This document shows positions 42,983-56,646 of a DNA stretch of 64,000 nucleotides, piece after piece. Origin of the DNA: Drosophila pseudoobscura (lineage: Eukaryota; Arthropoda; Insecta; Diptera; Drosophilidae); the NCBI RefSeq assembly GCF_009870125.1, contig NC_046683.1:10912001-10976000 (forward strand), read 5' to 3'. The notes beneath the pieces are model-generated. The model searched no databases. It saw nothing but the letters and a program-made list of their open reading frames with translations, and was not told the origin of the DNA. The translations under genes were made by a program, and so were the position numbers. Each line of letters opens with the position of its first letter. Position 1 is the first letter of the stretch.

Positions 42983-44649
42983 CTATTTGACGCACTGATA
43001 CACACAGGAGCCCGCTATCCAGGTGGACAGTACGCGCAGCTGGTCATCCAGGAGTATGAAGTCGGCATCGGAGTCAAAGTCTAGGGTTCCCTTCTGGTGC
43101 TCGATATTGATGCAACGGGCAGGATGCAAGGTGGCCGCCTCAATGGCATACACAATAGAGCAATCTGTGGGATCAGGGACAACGATTACGATGTGAAGAG
43201 GATCAGAGCAGCACTACTCACTTGTGGCCTTTTGGAAGATGCGCACACACTCGTCCATGGGTGCGATGCTGCCGCAGAGGGTCTCGGTGCCGGCGATAAA
43301 GGCCTTGCCCCTTCTGACCTCCAGCGGCAGCTGACCGATGTGATGGATGCCATCTTGCAGGCCCAAGGCCGAAATGGCATCGGTGACCAGGACGAGACCG
43401 TCGGGATGAGTGCGATAGGCGATCCTTAGCGCAGCGGGATGTGTGTGCACACCATCCGAAATGATGCCGAAATAGACGGTCCGTCCCTGGGGCACGGCGT
43501 CGGAGGAGAGCAGTCCCACCAGGCCGGGGTCCCGATGGTGGAACGGCAGCATGGCGTTGAACAGATGCGTGATCATGGTGGCGCCCTGTTGGACGGCACG
43601 CTCGCCGTCGCTCAGTGTGGCTGCGGAATGGCCCAGGGACACGGTTATGCCTTTGGCCACCAGCTGTCCAATCACCTCCGGATCGCTGACCTTCTCCGGC
43701 GCCAAAGTAATGATCTTGAGGCGCTCCAGCGATCCATATGTCGTCTCCAGTGTCTCCAGACCCTGCAGATTAGATCATTAGAGAGGAATGGGACTTGAGA
43801 CTTGAGAGATCCGCTTACCTTGTCAATTGTCTGAATGCAGTTCTCAGGATGGGCACCCTTCTTCTGGGGATTTATGAATGGCCCTTCGGCATGGATGCCC
43901 AGGATTCCAGCTCCTTCTGGCACTCTTTTGGGTATGCGCGGCAGTATCGAGTGGTAGCTGGCATTTGGTGAGGTCACTAGCGTCGGGCAGAAGGAGGTAA
44001 CGCCACACCGGACCAGTCCCTTGGCCACCTTGGTGACGCCCTCCTCAATGGTGTCCTTGTCGTGCGAGAAATCCACACCATAGCCACCTGATCGGGAGTG
44101 CAATGCGAAGTGTGGATTCAATAAAGAGAAGGCATTAATGGGGTCATTCCCACGCACAAAGCGACCCCAAAACAAAGGCAAAGCTTATCACACAAGCTGG
44201 GTTAGCTCTATCGTGACGCCAGTGCGGTGCACCACTTGTGGGACCGCCAAAGGGGCGATAAGATTAACGAGCTGATTACGGGGACGGCCAGGCCATCATG
44301 TAATTGGGCGAATTGAGAAGACCCGCCCGACCTTGACGGACTGATTGAATTCGCAGCGAAAGTGAAATTTCCAAATGGGAGTGCGAGAATAGCGATGATG
44401 GTGGAAGCGGGGCTTACCATTAATCTGGAGGTCAATATAGCCGGGGGCGATGATGGCACCCTGGCAGTCGATGCGCCTGTGGGCTCTTGTCTGTTCGTCA
44501 AAGAATATGGGCTCAGGATTGATGATCTTCCCATCGCGCACCCACAAATCGTCGCGGACCAACTGGTGGCCGCGCACCAGGCGGCAGTTGGTGAGCTGCA
44601 GCAGTCGCAGCGTGGGGCTATCACAGTCGCAGAGTCGTGGTGCGGCCAT
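42983..44649 (-). CDS. CG17065: N-acetylglucosamine-6-phosphate deacetylase (AMDHD2 family)
   Basis: Exons 44418-44649, 43819-44087, 43222-43762 and 42983-43164 join in phase into 407 residues, close to human AMDHD2 (409). The enzyme converts GlcNAc-6-phosphate to glucosamine-6-phosphate and acetate in amino-sugar salvage. Signature residues of the amidohydrolase fold are in place: E145 ([15 protein letters not shown]), H212 (SLGHS), H233 (THLFNAM) and the catalytic acid D295 (LVTDAI). Upstream, a DRE (44887-44894) lies 238 nt before the ATG. No signal peptide; cytosolic. The start was chosen as the first ATG of the frame (MAAPRLCD), in a normal Kozak setting. Confidence 0.95.
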
Positions 44650-45430
44650 GGCGGGAGGCAGTCGTTAACTAAACTAAGCTTATTTTAAACAGAAAACAAA
44701 TTAAAGTCCATTAAAAAAAAAACGTAAAACGTAAACGAAAACGAAATTAACGATAACAAACAATCAGTGTTGCATAGTGGTAAGCCGCAAGTGCTGGTAG
44801 GTGCGGAGTATAGAAATACCCTAAATATCGACAAGATTGGCAGTGCTTTGAGTGCCTCATCAGCCACCTTTAGGCAGTGTGCAGCCTATCGATACTTGTC
44901 TATTGATGTGGGAGATTTAAATCATGTAAATGCATTTCGTTCCATTCCTTAACTCAATTTTTGATTGCACTCTTAACTCTTGGGTTGACTATTTATACAC
45001 TCTCTGTGGCCCATGTCCAATTTGTTTTTATGGCACAAAATGCTTGGGGGAATTAGCCATTTCGCCACTTTGACACTCACATGCCAGTGCCTCTGCTGAT
45101 GCTATCGCCGGACCATAGACGTACGCTGTGGACGCAGCATAAAATGGCAATATTTGCCAAACAACAGAGGCAAACAAGGGCACAGGGTGCTGAGCCACTG
45201 CCCGCCTGCCGAAAATGCAAATGCAAATGATAATGATGACACGGCAGCCCCAACAACAGCCCCAAACAGAAACAAACATAAAGCAGGCCCAGCCGAAGCC
45301 TTTGATACCCTCGCAGATCCATTGAGAAGTAAATATATGAAACGTTCAACAACAACAAAAAAAACACTATAGCGCATGTACATATATCCCGTGGAATTCC
45401 TTATAGCCGGACAGCCGTTGTAACAGCGAA
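44650..45430. promoter_or_regulatory. Promoter region of the deacetylase gene with a DRE
   Basis: TATCGATA at 44887-44894. Beyond this the DNA is unremarkable. Confidence 0.5.
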
Positions 45431-45646
45431 ATGGTAACGGGAAACGCCTTCTTTAAGTCGCTGTACCCTTTTGTGAAGGGCATCGCAACTAAACCGTTAG
45501 CTGCAGGTGGAAGCACGACAGCCTCCTGTCCGTCGCCCCAACAGCACATACTCGTAGGCCGCCTGCGACGGACGGCGGCCGATGCTGCTGCTAATCCACA
45601 ATGGCCGACATTTTACACAAATTGCAGCGCTGTTTCCCTCTCTTGA
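45431..45646 (+). CDS. Possible small ORF, 71 residues, unrecognised
   Basis: ATG in context gcgaaATGG, open to TGA. The N-terminal half (GNAFFKSLYPFVKGIATK) has protein-like composition, and the rest is Ala/Ser/Pro/Arg-rich. No domain, no intron evidence, and no promoter motif nearby were seen. It may equally be chance. Confidence 0.25.
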   Translation: MVTGNAFFKSLYPFVKGIATKPLAAGGSTTASCPSPQQHILVGRLRRTAADAAANPQWPTFYTNCSAVSLS

Positions 45647-48600
45647 TATTCACCTGACCCTCCTCCTCTCTCCTACTTCCTCTCTATGCCCTGCTCTACT
45701 CAAATGACTTGCAAAAAGGGGTGGCAGAGGGGAAGAGTGCACTCGAGGTGGGATGCATAGGTTCGTTCTTTTTTCTCTATTGGCAACTGATTAGCATTTA
45801 AATTAAAATGTCGCAAAGTGGCCTTAACAAAATGTTCCACTCTTTGTGTGCATCTCGGCCCGCCCCGTGTGCTCTCTCTGTCTCTCTCTCTCCCTCTCTG
45901 CCTCATCGCTTTGCCTTGCGACACCCCACGATATATGCCATTGCAGTTTATTGTGTCTCTCTTGGTGTCACCTGTTTATGCCGAGATTGGCTTGCCTCGT
46001 TCCTTTGTGTCGTGCACATTAGGCGTGACGAGAGAGAGCGAGCGAGCCGGAGACAGTGTGAGAGCAGGAGCTATACACCATAATAGGCAAATATAGTTAA
46101 AGCGATCTTTGGCATTGCTTTGCCTTGAAAAGACGCTCTTTGGAAAGCTTTCGGAAGGGAACGCCAGCCGTAAGATCATGAGATGGAGCAACTGGCGGAC
46201 AAAAACGCTCTTTTATATACATACATACATATGTACATATGTAAATTACTTGTTCAGCTGAAAAAGCTTTAAAAGAGCAGCAGCGCTGTTAGCACCCCAA
46301 TTTAACAGCCTGTTATCGCTCTCTGACAGTGTTCTCGCGCTCGCTCTCAAGATCCACACGCGACTTAAGCTTTCAAGCTCGAACTTGCATTAACATACAT
46401 TTTAATTACGTTTCAACCCCCGTTGCAACCAGCCGCGAATGTAAACTTGTTAAACCGAAATAAATGCATATGTACATATGTATGTATGTATATGCATACA
46501 GCGAGACGCGCTCGACTTTATTCTTCGCTTGCACTTCGAATACTTGTTTGCACGTGGACCTTCTTCGGTCAGAGCTTTGGATCCACTACCTCTGCGATCC
46601 GCCCACCCACCAACAACTTGTGAACGTCTTCTTTCATGTTCTTAAGGTACCGTTATACATAAATACGTTCAATACTACCTTTCCCTATATTAATATTCAT
46701 ATTCATTTATTTGAATATTTTTGAACAGACGGGACCATTCAACAATGATGATGATTTTTGACATAAAATTAAAAAATACGAGTATGTACAAGTATGTATG
46801 GTTCTGATTATTGTGCGCGATTCCGTTTATAATCATTTTCTTTACCATCAATATTGTGGTTGGCATCCATCATTTAGTTGGCACTTCAAAGAGCGCATTT
46901 CATAAGACTTAATTATGGGAATTAATTGTCTTTGAATGAATAATGTTAATTGATTTGTTCGCGTCCATTTACACACATATCCGAGTGCTTTTATATATGG
47001 TACATACATACATACAAACATATGTATAAGTATATACATTTGTATGTGGGTATACAAAATTGAAGTAATCAATGCTCCTTATGGAGTCCTTCAGACGTGC
47101 GTGTCTCTGACTGCAATTTCCCAATTAATTAATCGAATGCCAATTCATTGCTGTTTATAAAAACAAAAATTCCACAAACGAAATAAAACAAGTGATAATG
47201 CCATTTGTCCGGGCCTATAAACCTTTTCAATACCCTCTAAATCGACAAAATATCTAGCTATTCGAATTGTGGGTCCTTCCACATAATACCAATTCGTTGG
47301 GAATAAAAGGTATCTATATAAAACCAGAATACCCTAGTAGTATAAGTGCCGAAAGACCCACCTTTTATACCAGTCGCTGCGGTAAAGGATGTGCAGGGAT
47401 AGCATTGATCCTTTCTGGGCAAATACTCGTACAATATACCTTGGTCCTTTGCTGTGGCTGGGCATAGAGAATAAATGTACAAATGTATAAACGCTTTCGG
47501 TTATTGCAACCGCGATAATTTAACAACATGGCACGTATTTCATTTCGACGTGCTAGTGGCTCTCGTTCTGTAATGAGCGATGGTTCGAGAGATTAAGATG
47601 GATGGTAATTGTGATCCACCTTTAACCGGACAAATTGTATCTCTCTCTGTATCTTTCTATTTCTTTGAAATATTATACACGGCTAAAATATCTTTACTTT
47701 GCTGGACACTGGCACACTTTTTGATTTATGCGGGTAGTTTCTATTGCTGTTCTTAAAAAGGAATACATACATATGTACATTCTTACGTATTCCCAATAAT
47801 AAAATATGGTCATATCTTGTATTTCTAGTGAAGACGTTGCTCAGATATGATCTAGAAGATCTAGAAGTGTTTTGATTGCCCCATGTATTCCATTTGAAAG
47901 ATCTGCAAATCCGCGTACAGGATTATGCACTGCGCTTGAAGTGTAATGATTAATTTAATGAGTAATTTGAGTAATTATTCAAGGTGGCTATTTATCGTAT
48001 ATTTACGAGTATGTATTAAATGTACGTTTACGTAACCGCACAATTATAAGTAAATTTAATTAATTAAAATGTTGCTATGTGTCACAGAAATGTTTAATGT
48101 CATTTTCCTGCTGCTGACACAGACGGACGGACTAAATCGACTCGGTTCTGCATTTATTTAGAATTGAATTACTTTACCGTGCAATATGCCACGGTGTTGT
48201 GTTTCGGCACAAGCTCCTTCTCGGGTCTGTGGACCGATTTTAGAGCCCTCCCTCTGCCATTCCGTAACCCCTTAAATGTCCTTCGAAATTGTGTCATTTA
48301 ATATTCAATAATTTCCCCAAAAAGCTGATAAATCAGATCCAAACACTTTGTAGCTTCGGCTTACCGTCTGGGAAATATTAGGCTTTCAAATGCAAAGCTT
48401 ATCCATTTTTGCGGTATTTATTTTCAAAATTTTGACAGGAAAACATTTCTTTTTGTATGTTTTAAAAACTTTCATTGATTAGGCGTCGTTAAAGGTATTT
48501 ACCAGAACAAAAATATATTTATTTAATGTTTTGGCAACGTTAAAATTTAAAACAATTTCTTTAATGGTTCGAGTAAGTAAATATATCCGTTTAGTGGCTT

Positions 48601-49833
48601 TAGATCCCACAAATATAAGCTACTAATCATGAAAACTGTTCAAGGAATTAAGAGTTTTGTGCGAATTGTATTTAAACAAATATCTGGCTTTGAAGGTAAT
48701 TTTTTATTGAATTTGTATTTATTATTGGCTTATTGTTTTTGTTTTCTCACGCAATGTTTCCACTGACGGCAGTTTTTGATGGTCGGTCAGGACATGCCCT
48801 TTGCTGCCCGTCCCCTGTCCGGGGTCCAGTGTCCTTGCCCACAGGATTCCCCACGCCCCGCCCCGTATACAGACCCTATGCATATATATGCGCTACTTAT
48901 GACTGTGTCTGTGGGAGTAGGAGGGTGAGTACGAGCATGTGTATGTCATCTATGCTCACGTATCAATAAGTGCTTGAGACGTGAACTGAATTTTTTATTA
49001 CAGTTTGTATATGCACAATAGTGGATGTCCCTGCCCAGGAGTGGCAGGACCGGCACTAAGACGGAGGCTAGGAATTCAGAAACAGGAACAGGACCGGCAC
49101 CGGGACGAAGACGGAGACGGGAATGGAGACCAGAACCAAGACGACAACGATGAGGACGAAGCTGTGTGTGAAGATGCGAAATTGCCTGTGAAATATTTTC
49201 TAGGTACACACATAGACACATCAAAACGATTTGGATATACATACACATGTAGGGGAATGTCGGACGATGGGGAACGGGGAGGGGTGGTCCTTTTTTGCTG
49301 CCACTCTCGTTGCGGCAGAACGTTTAGCTGCAGGCGTGGCCGGCAAGGACAATTGGCCAAGATGGAATCAAATCAGTTGCAAACTTAACCAGCCATGGAT
49401 AAGGATATGACCCACAAGTATAGCGATTGCCCTCCCAAACTCACGGACAATTGCCTCTAATCCGGGAGCCAGCGAAGGCCCGGAAAGGGATTAGCTTTGA
49501 ACTCCGTTCGTGGTGGGGGTAAGTGTCTTCCCTTCCGGGAACCATAATGCGACACTTAAGTGCGGTGAAGTTTTCATTCAACTGGGCCCGATATGGCCGA
49601 AATCGCTTTTGAGGTAATTTATCTTGATGGCTACTTGAGCCCGGCCCTACCCCGGCCCTACCCCGGGCCTGTCCTCTTCGTTAATTACGGACAGAGTCGA
49701 GGCCAGGGCTTTGGCCTGGCCCCAAAGGGAAATAACTGATTTATAAATCAATAAAAACATGTGCATAAATATTTGCCAAGACAATCTAAATAAATTATAC
49801 TGCCAGTGCAATGCTCTGTCTGTGTTTTTGGTA

Positions 49834-49997
49834 CACTGTGAGAAAAAATTTATGCGTGGATTCTCCAACCAATCTTAAGATCTTTCATTTCAATATTATA
49901 AATTCATTGAGATCTTCATCACATTATAATATCCAACGTAAAGATCTTAGATCTGCCCGAATGCAGATGGATAGATATTTTTCTCAGTTTTGAGTGC
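49834..49997. mobile_element. MITE-like fragment with imperfect terminal inverted repeats
   Basis: Left end CACTGTGAGAAAAAA; right end, read inverted, CACTCAAAACTGAGAAAAATAT, i.e. the same CACT...TGAGAAAAA with a six-base difference. The interior is AT-rich with repeated aagatctt/agatcttag phrases. No coding capacity. Family unknown; possibly a chance inverted repeat. Confidence 0.3.
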
Positions 49998-52989
49998 ACA
50001 AAAATCTCATGCAAAATGCATGCGAAAGTCAAACGAAGCCAGTCACTGGATGCATAGACGGACAGACCAAAGAACGGACAGGACAGCAAGATGAATCCTG
50101 CAGCTTACTTATTAACTGGCCTCAGGACTCCAACTCCACCTCCAGGACCACCTCCAGGACCACCTCCAGGACCACCACCATTTTTATTCCCATCTCCACA
50201 TCTGAGTCTGTCTTGTTAGATTTACTTTACTTTGGTTCATAATTTGATGTATTGTGCTTTATGGAACGCAATTTAAATATGTGCGCAATTACGTAAAATG
50301 TTTGCCAGCCTCCTCTTCTCTTCTCTACTCGTCTCGTCTCCTCTTGGCCAGAACACCCATTGCAGGCCCGCACCAGCAGCAGCAGGGCAGCCACATACCG
50401 ACCGGAATCCAACATACGTTGCTCTGGATGGTTGACCAAAACGATTCCCAACCATTTGGACGTTGCTGATGACTGGGGCAGGTGCCAACTAATCAAAAAT
50501 GCTAGCAATTATAATTGATTAAAACGGCACGGCACGGCACGGCACAGCATGGATGATGACGACGACGATGGTGATGGTGATGGGGATGATAGCGCTCTGT
50601 CCGGACTACGGAATACGGGCCTTGGGCATTACGGGGCGAAGGCGAGGGCGAGGGCGATGACGAGGGACAGCCATGGACAGTAATGGCAGAAAAGGCAGAA
50701 CTGAATGTGTACGGCCGTAGGGTATGATATTGAATCAACGCCTTTGCTGGCAAAACGGTTTCGGTTACAGATAATGCCACCTTATTGGATTTGGTTTGGG
50801 CATCGGTTTCGGTGCTATGCCCTCCCGATCAACAAATGCCATACGAGTACCTATGTATGATTTAAACGTTTAACAGAGCCATTTGAACCTACATAAATGC
50901 CATACAAATTGCAGCATACATAGGAAAGCCCTACAAAGCCCTACCCAAAATTGCAATGAAAAGTTGAGCAGAGAGGATCAAGGGCTCAAAAATTATATAA
51001 ATAAAGAATCTGTCTTACTTATCGGAAGGCTATATCTAACAATTTGTTTCCTAGAAGCTCAATTTTTTCGCTATTTTTATAGCCATGTTTTCCTTTATTA
51101 TCTCCTATAAGAAGGACCTCAACGCCTCCCTAACATATTGAACTATCTAAAAAAATCCCAGTAAATTGGCCCAATCTTGTCTAAAGGAATAGTTTGTGAC
51201 TTTTATTACCCTGGAATTTGGTAAGGTAATGCCAGTAATGTACGTCAGCTGCTTCCGGAGATTTACATAGAAAAAACCGGAGACGATTTTATATTTAATA
51301 ACTCAGAAAATTATCTTTTCTTAGAACGAACGTATACTTAATCGCGAAAGCCAGAAGTGACTTTTGTTAGTCAGGTCATATACTGGCTTATTTCTTTTAA
51401 ATGCATAAATAAGTTAGAGTTAAAAAAGAACATTTGTGATTGATTCTATGAGAGCTAAGGCTCTTGGTCATGACGTGGTCATGTCTAGTCGTTGTCTCAT
51501 CATGCCCGTATTCCAATCAAAGTCTCGTTCGCTTTTATCAGCTCTCATTTTAAGCTGTCCTTTGTATGGATTTCTCTTGTCTCATCCTCGCTTTGTCCTC
51601 CCGCTTGTTTCAGGATCCGTGCTCTGCTCATCCGATCGGTGGTCACAAAAAGCGCATTGCTATGGCCGTGTCCGCAAAAATGTCGTGGAATCAATTTTGC
51701 AGCAAATTTTCAATATGCACCACCGCGGGTGGTAGGCCAGTCCAGGCCGGGCGTGGACCCACCCTCGTCCTCGTCCTCGTCCCTCCCTCCCAGCTAGTAT
51801 GTCGGGCCGGGGACGAGGCCCTGGTATGTGGTCGTGGCTGGATTCTAACGGACCAAACTGGGACCACACACGAAAACCCGAAAATGTAATTGAAAAATGA
51901 TTTTGTTACACATGTCCGCCCGTTGCATAGGCATGGCGAGCCGAAGCCCAAGCCACGGCGGAGCCAGAGCCATGGGCAGGGACTAGGCTCGGGCTCGGAG
52001 CTGTTGATGAGGACCCGTATCCGGATCCGGATTGCATTTGCTGTCGAAACGTGGCGTTGCTTTTTGGTAATTTCGTTTGCAACAATTTTTAATTAATTCG
52101 TCGAGAATTGTGTCCTGCTGAAAGATCTCCAAGACCATGGGGCCAAAAGCCTTCCTTGAGCTATCCTAATTAGCATATAAATGACATTGTCCTCTCAGTC
52201 CGAGATAAAAGTCTGGTGGCATGTGGGAGAAGGGGCGGGGCGAGGAGGGGAGGGAAGGTGATGCGTCTCCTTTCAAACAAGTTCTACTCGCGCTGGCCTA
52301 TTGATTTAGCATTAATTGTTAATTGTTAATAACCGAAGAGCGGCCGCAGCGAGGACCGCACAGTTTAACGCACCTGACAAACCGCAACAAGCCCGACACC
52401 ATCCGCCCAGGGAGAGTGAGGGTGAGACGAAGGGGAGGCCATTCGCCCACCTGGAGCCCTAACTCCACTCGATTATTGGCCATAAGGTTTTGGGGTTTGT
52501 TGGGTTCGTTTCGCCGCTGCCTAAACACGAAACTCAATTAACTTGTTAATTTATTTGCCATTTTCTTTGTTCGTGGCGCCGCCAGTGACAACAACCAACA
52601 ACTCGACCGGGAACGATGGTAACCCAGCCTGGTTGGTATGGTATGGTTGCTATCGGGTTCTTTTTTCTTTTTTTTTTTTGGCTGTCTTTGATTATGGCCA
52701 TGGGTTCTTGAGGGTGCCTCAGATGTCGATGTTGTCTTTTTTAATTCTTCTTGGGTTGAATTTTCCTTTGCCTCAATATTCTTCTTCAATATTGCCTTCT
52801 TTCCAAAAGTACCCTTTTTCTGGCATCCTTTCTGATCGGAAGTTCATTTGTGCTCGACTTTGTTTCTGATCAGCCAAGCCATTCTGTGGCCTTCTTCTTT
52901 CTTTTGATATACATATATTTCTCTGCTTTCAGAGTGCCTTTCTCCTTCTTCATCGCTTAGAGGTTAATTGGGTTGTATCTTTTAATGGT

Positions 52990-53110
52990 TGTAGGGATGA
53001 AATCCTGGGATTTTCTTTCGATACTCGAAGAGGAATGTGGCTTTTCCGACCCCATAAAGTATATAAATCCTTGATTAGCCTCAATAGAAAAGTCGCTAAA
53101 GCCCTTTCTA
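52990..53110 (+). repeat. Dispersed repeat fragment
   Basis: It contains ttccgaccccataaagtata followed by atccttgattagcctcaatag and ttctatctgtctac. This is the plus-strand form of the family seen inverted at 195-345. Confidence 0.5.
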
Positions 53111-54360
53111 TCTGTCTACAAGTGTTAGAGCAATAAAATTGTGTGTGTAAAATCCTGTGAGTCCTCCTACTGACTGAGTATCGGGTATAAATGTAGAGCC
53201 GCGGACCTTGCCGTTGCTCATCGCATTCTCCAACGTTTTTTTGCTGTTTTTGTCTGAACTTTCATTAATTTTTCATGTTGGTTCTACGTAACATATTTTT
53301 TTCCTAATTTAGAGAACCAAACGGGGCTTTTCGTTACTAAAATAAATAAAAGACATTCTTGTTCAACCTGTAACCTCTTTCCTCTCCAACAGCCTCTCCA
53401 CTTGGCTATTCCCAATCATTTCCTTATGGGACTGCATTTGGTTCCCATGTTCCCCGGATAATGGGGAGCGGAGACGTACAATGCACATTTTGTACTTTTG
53501 AGCGAGTGCCGTTCGGTCTGAGGTGGGGAATGTGTATTGGGGGTGGGGGTGGGGGTGGTTGTAGGTTAGAAATCGTTTCACCGTTGCTCACTTTCAACTT
53601 TCTTCTTGGAAGCGAGTGCTGTGCGGTGCGGTGCGGTGCGAGGGGGGTGGTGCGGGAAAAGTTTTCCCTTTGTATAATTAAAGCTGGGGGCAGGCGGAAA
53701 GCGGTAAAGGCAGTGATGAAGACAAACGAAATTGTTTACATGTGTCTTTGTTACAGTTATCCATTGGTGGGTCTTCCGAGGGCGCTTCGGCGCGGGCTTA
53801 GGGGGTGGTGCCGTGGGGTGTGGGGCGCCAGTGTTGGTTTAGTGTTAGTGGGCCTACAACCGGCTACAGCTGCTCGGTTACAGCTGGAGGCATGTTTTCT
53901 CTTTCTCACTCAGTCAGCAGTCAGCAGCCAGCAGTCTGGCTGTCTCTCTGGCTGCCTCTCTGGCTGCCTCTTTCCCGTTTATTTGCCTCCACTCTGTACC
54001 TTGTTGTTCCACAGCACCCATCCCACCCCTTAAGCCACTCATTGCATTACACTTGCATATGCAAGACTTCAACATCGCCATCGTTATCGTCATCGTCATC
54101 GTCATCGTTGAGAATGGCCTCCTGTCTTGTTCACGCCCATTTTATTTAGCATTTTGTTGTTTTTTCGGTTTCCTGCGGTTTTTAATTAAAATTAACTTTG
54201 TTTATTTTACGCTTTTCCTCACGCCAAATGCCCCCCTCCCCCCACCCAATGCTCTCTCGCTTTCTCTCGCCTGCACTCTCTTTGGCTGCCACAGACACAG
54301 TAATGTTTACTCTGCCCGCTCTCCTGCTCTCCCGCAGGAGAGAGAGCTCTCACCGTCTTT

Positions 54361-54480
54361 CTTTTTATACCCCTTGAAGAAGGTATTATGATTTCCGGCA
54401 GATGTTTGAAACAAAGCAATGAAGCTTTTCCAAGCCTTAAATATATTTAAATACATATATTCCCGATCTAAGCTCGGATC
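54361..54480 (+). repeat. Dispersed repeat fragment
   Basis: ataccccttgaagaaggtattatgatttccggcagatgtttga matches the usual left part of the same repeat class (a near-palindromic ACCCTTG-AGAGGGT head), here degenerate and fading into AT-rich DNA. The same head is at 60070-60110. Confidence 0.4.
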
Positions 54481-55763
54481 AGTATACTTACGAGTATTAT
54501 CAGTATATAAAATATATATTAAGGCAGCTCTCTTAGGAACGATTGGTTACCAAGCAAGTTGTTTTCAGTAAATATTGATTTTTTATAATAATATTTTTTT
54601 GTCTCATATAGCTATTATATATTCTTATATAATTCGTTCACTTTCAATTAAATATTTGGTTCTTAAATAAACATTTATGAAATTAAATTTATATAACTTT
54701 GATTTTAATATACAAAAATCCCTTGGATTTAAATATACAATAAATGTACTAAGAAGTATTTAATATAAATGTAAAATACTTTAAATTAAATATAATATAT
54801 TCAATTTTAAGGCAATATATTCAATTTAAATATGGAAATAATTAATTTAAATATGAATTATATTTAGATCAAAGGGTAAGTGAAATCGTTTCCATTTTAA
54901 TATCTTCCTTCTAGCATAGAGCCTTTTCGAGCCTCAGGGTCTATTCTGTTGGCTTATGGCAATTTTTGATGAAAATTTGTTAACGAACGACGGATCTGCA
55001 AGGGTGTCAAATGGTCACCTTCGGCCGTTTCTTTTTTGATCCCTCTTTGTTGCTGATGCAGTTGTGGAGGCTGTTTGCGGGGGCTGTTGTTGTTGTATGA
55101 GTAGCTGCATGTAATTGCCGCCATTTGTGTTGTCATCGCCGCCATCCTAGCCACATGCACCCCCACTATACCTACCTGTTGGCAGACGGACGGACGGACA
55201 GACAGACAGGTCGGAAGACGAAGAAGTGTTTTGCAATCATCGCCATCATCTTACGCTTTCTCAGGGCTTGTGTAACTTTTGCCAGTTTGTTCAAGTTTTT
55301 GCGTTATTCCTGCTGGTACCATACCAGCCCATTAACCCACCGCCCCCCGCCACACTCATTATGATTAGTGCATTTTATTAGCATTTTAATGCAATTCGTT
55401 TATTTGAAAAATATATATGAATGGATTAACTTAAGGCGAAGGGGATTCTCACAGCAAAAATGATCCCTACTGAGAGTCTCTATGATAAGTACATACTTCT
55501 GGGCACTCAATCCAACAAGGAATCTGGGGACGATTACTTAGGTTTCGCTATCATTCTGAATCAGGTTTCTTATAAACGTATTTGTATAAACATTTCCTTA
55601 TTTTATGGGAATTTATTCAAACAATATCTATTACAAAGATCAAATGTTTTTTTACTTAACGAAGAAATGTTTTTGGAAGCGATCAAATGTCCCTAGATTA
55701 GTGTCCCAATTGCCAATATATAACGTGAAATTATATACTTGTGCAATGCAGCTTTTAAATACT

Positions 55764-56595
55764 CTACAGAGTGGTGTCGCGTTTCGGTGCGAATGGGTTG
55801 GGTGGTGTGGGTAAATTTGGGTCCCATTCACAGACGAAGGCCAACTTCTTATCACACTTTTCCACACCCATGACCAGTTCTGTGCCCGTAAACTCCATAT
55901 AGACGCAGTAGCCATCGCCGAAGCGGGTCTTTGGTGGCTCCTTCTTCACAAAGTTGGTATAGTTCATGGGCAGGGCGTCATTGTGCCAGTAGAAGTCGTA
56001 GAGTGTTTTGTGATCAATATCGTCCGGATTGGACAGGCGTCCGCGATGACCGCCGCACCAGAAGACAGCATGGGTGGCGGCGTGTGCCTTGTACTTCAAG
56101 TAGTAGGCAATTTGTTTCATTTCCTCGACCGTTCGAACAGTTACCAGCCGGGACTTGTCATCAATAGCCTCGCAGCCTAGGTTCGCATGAAGCCAACCCA
56201 TCTAAAGTCGATGAGACTCGAATAATTCGGGCCCTTGTGGCGGATTCAAATGCAAATACTCACTACGACGGGCACACTGAGAACCCGAGTCTTGAAGGTG
56301 ACCTTGTAGTACTCGTAAGTGGGCTACAAAAAGGGAATCATTAGAGAGAACCCCGGCACACGGATGGCTTACGTACGACCTTGTTGGAGGAGAAGAAATA
56401 GCACCGTCCACCGATGTTCACAAAGGGCTTCGAGCAGTAAGCTGGGAAGGCATAAGACCATAAATACAATCAATATTTAATTGGGAAGAGAGATGAACGG
56501 TGAAACTCACGGTGCCAGTAGTCCTGAAAGTGGATGGTGGCACCCAGGAGCAGGATGAATGATATGCACACAAACGATTTCCCCATAGACGGCAT
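55764..56595 (-). CDS. Secreted C-type lectin-like protein
   Basis: Exons 56511-56595, 56377-56441, 56264-56323 and 55764-56201 join in phase into 215 residues. A signal peptide (GKSFVCISFILLLGA) is followed by a single C-type lectin domain. Its cysteines occur in YCSKPF, GGRCYFF, NLGCEAID, FWCGGH, GDGYCVYM, EKCDKK and FVCEW, the last being the typical lectin ending. The usual WND calcium/sugar motif is not evident, so carbohydrate binding is doubtful. The last exon starts with an in-frame ATG, but the upstream exons give a signal peptide and complete the fold. TATAAAAG at 56647-56654 is a good promoter box. Counterpart in D. melanogaster not identified. Confidence 0.8.
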
Positions 56596-56646
56596 TTCGA
56601 TCAGGTATTAACTGAAAACTGTGCCTCAGCCAGAGCGTACATGGGC

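Larger units (their letters stand above)
45647..55763. other. About 10 kb without a supported gene
   Basis: AT-rich and simple-sequence DNA. Landmarks are a CTCTCT-rich promoter-like stretch at 45880-46060, catacatacatatg repeats near 46219-46242 and 46466-46498, a possible MITE-like piece at 49834-49997, a 12-nt minisatellite (accacctccagg, about 50138-50180), repeat fragments at 52990-53110 and 54361-54480, and extremely AT-rich DNA at 54480-54890. It may be regulatory DNA or contain introns of a noncoding transcript, but nothing shows this directly. Open frames of 60-190 codons here are compositional. Confidence 0.5.

Noticed and set aside
49005-49388. 127-codon frame with Asp/Glu/Asn repeats
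   Set aside because: Arises from a GGA/GAC-type low-complexity run; the flanking residues show no domain.
53461-54033. 190-codon open frame
   Set aside because: Made of GGTGC/GGGTG repeats with Trp/Gly/Cys-rich nonsense composition; no splice or promoter support.
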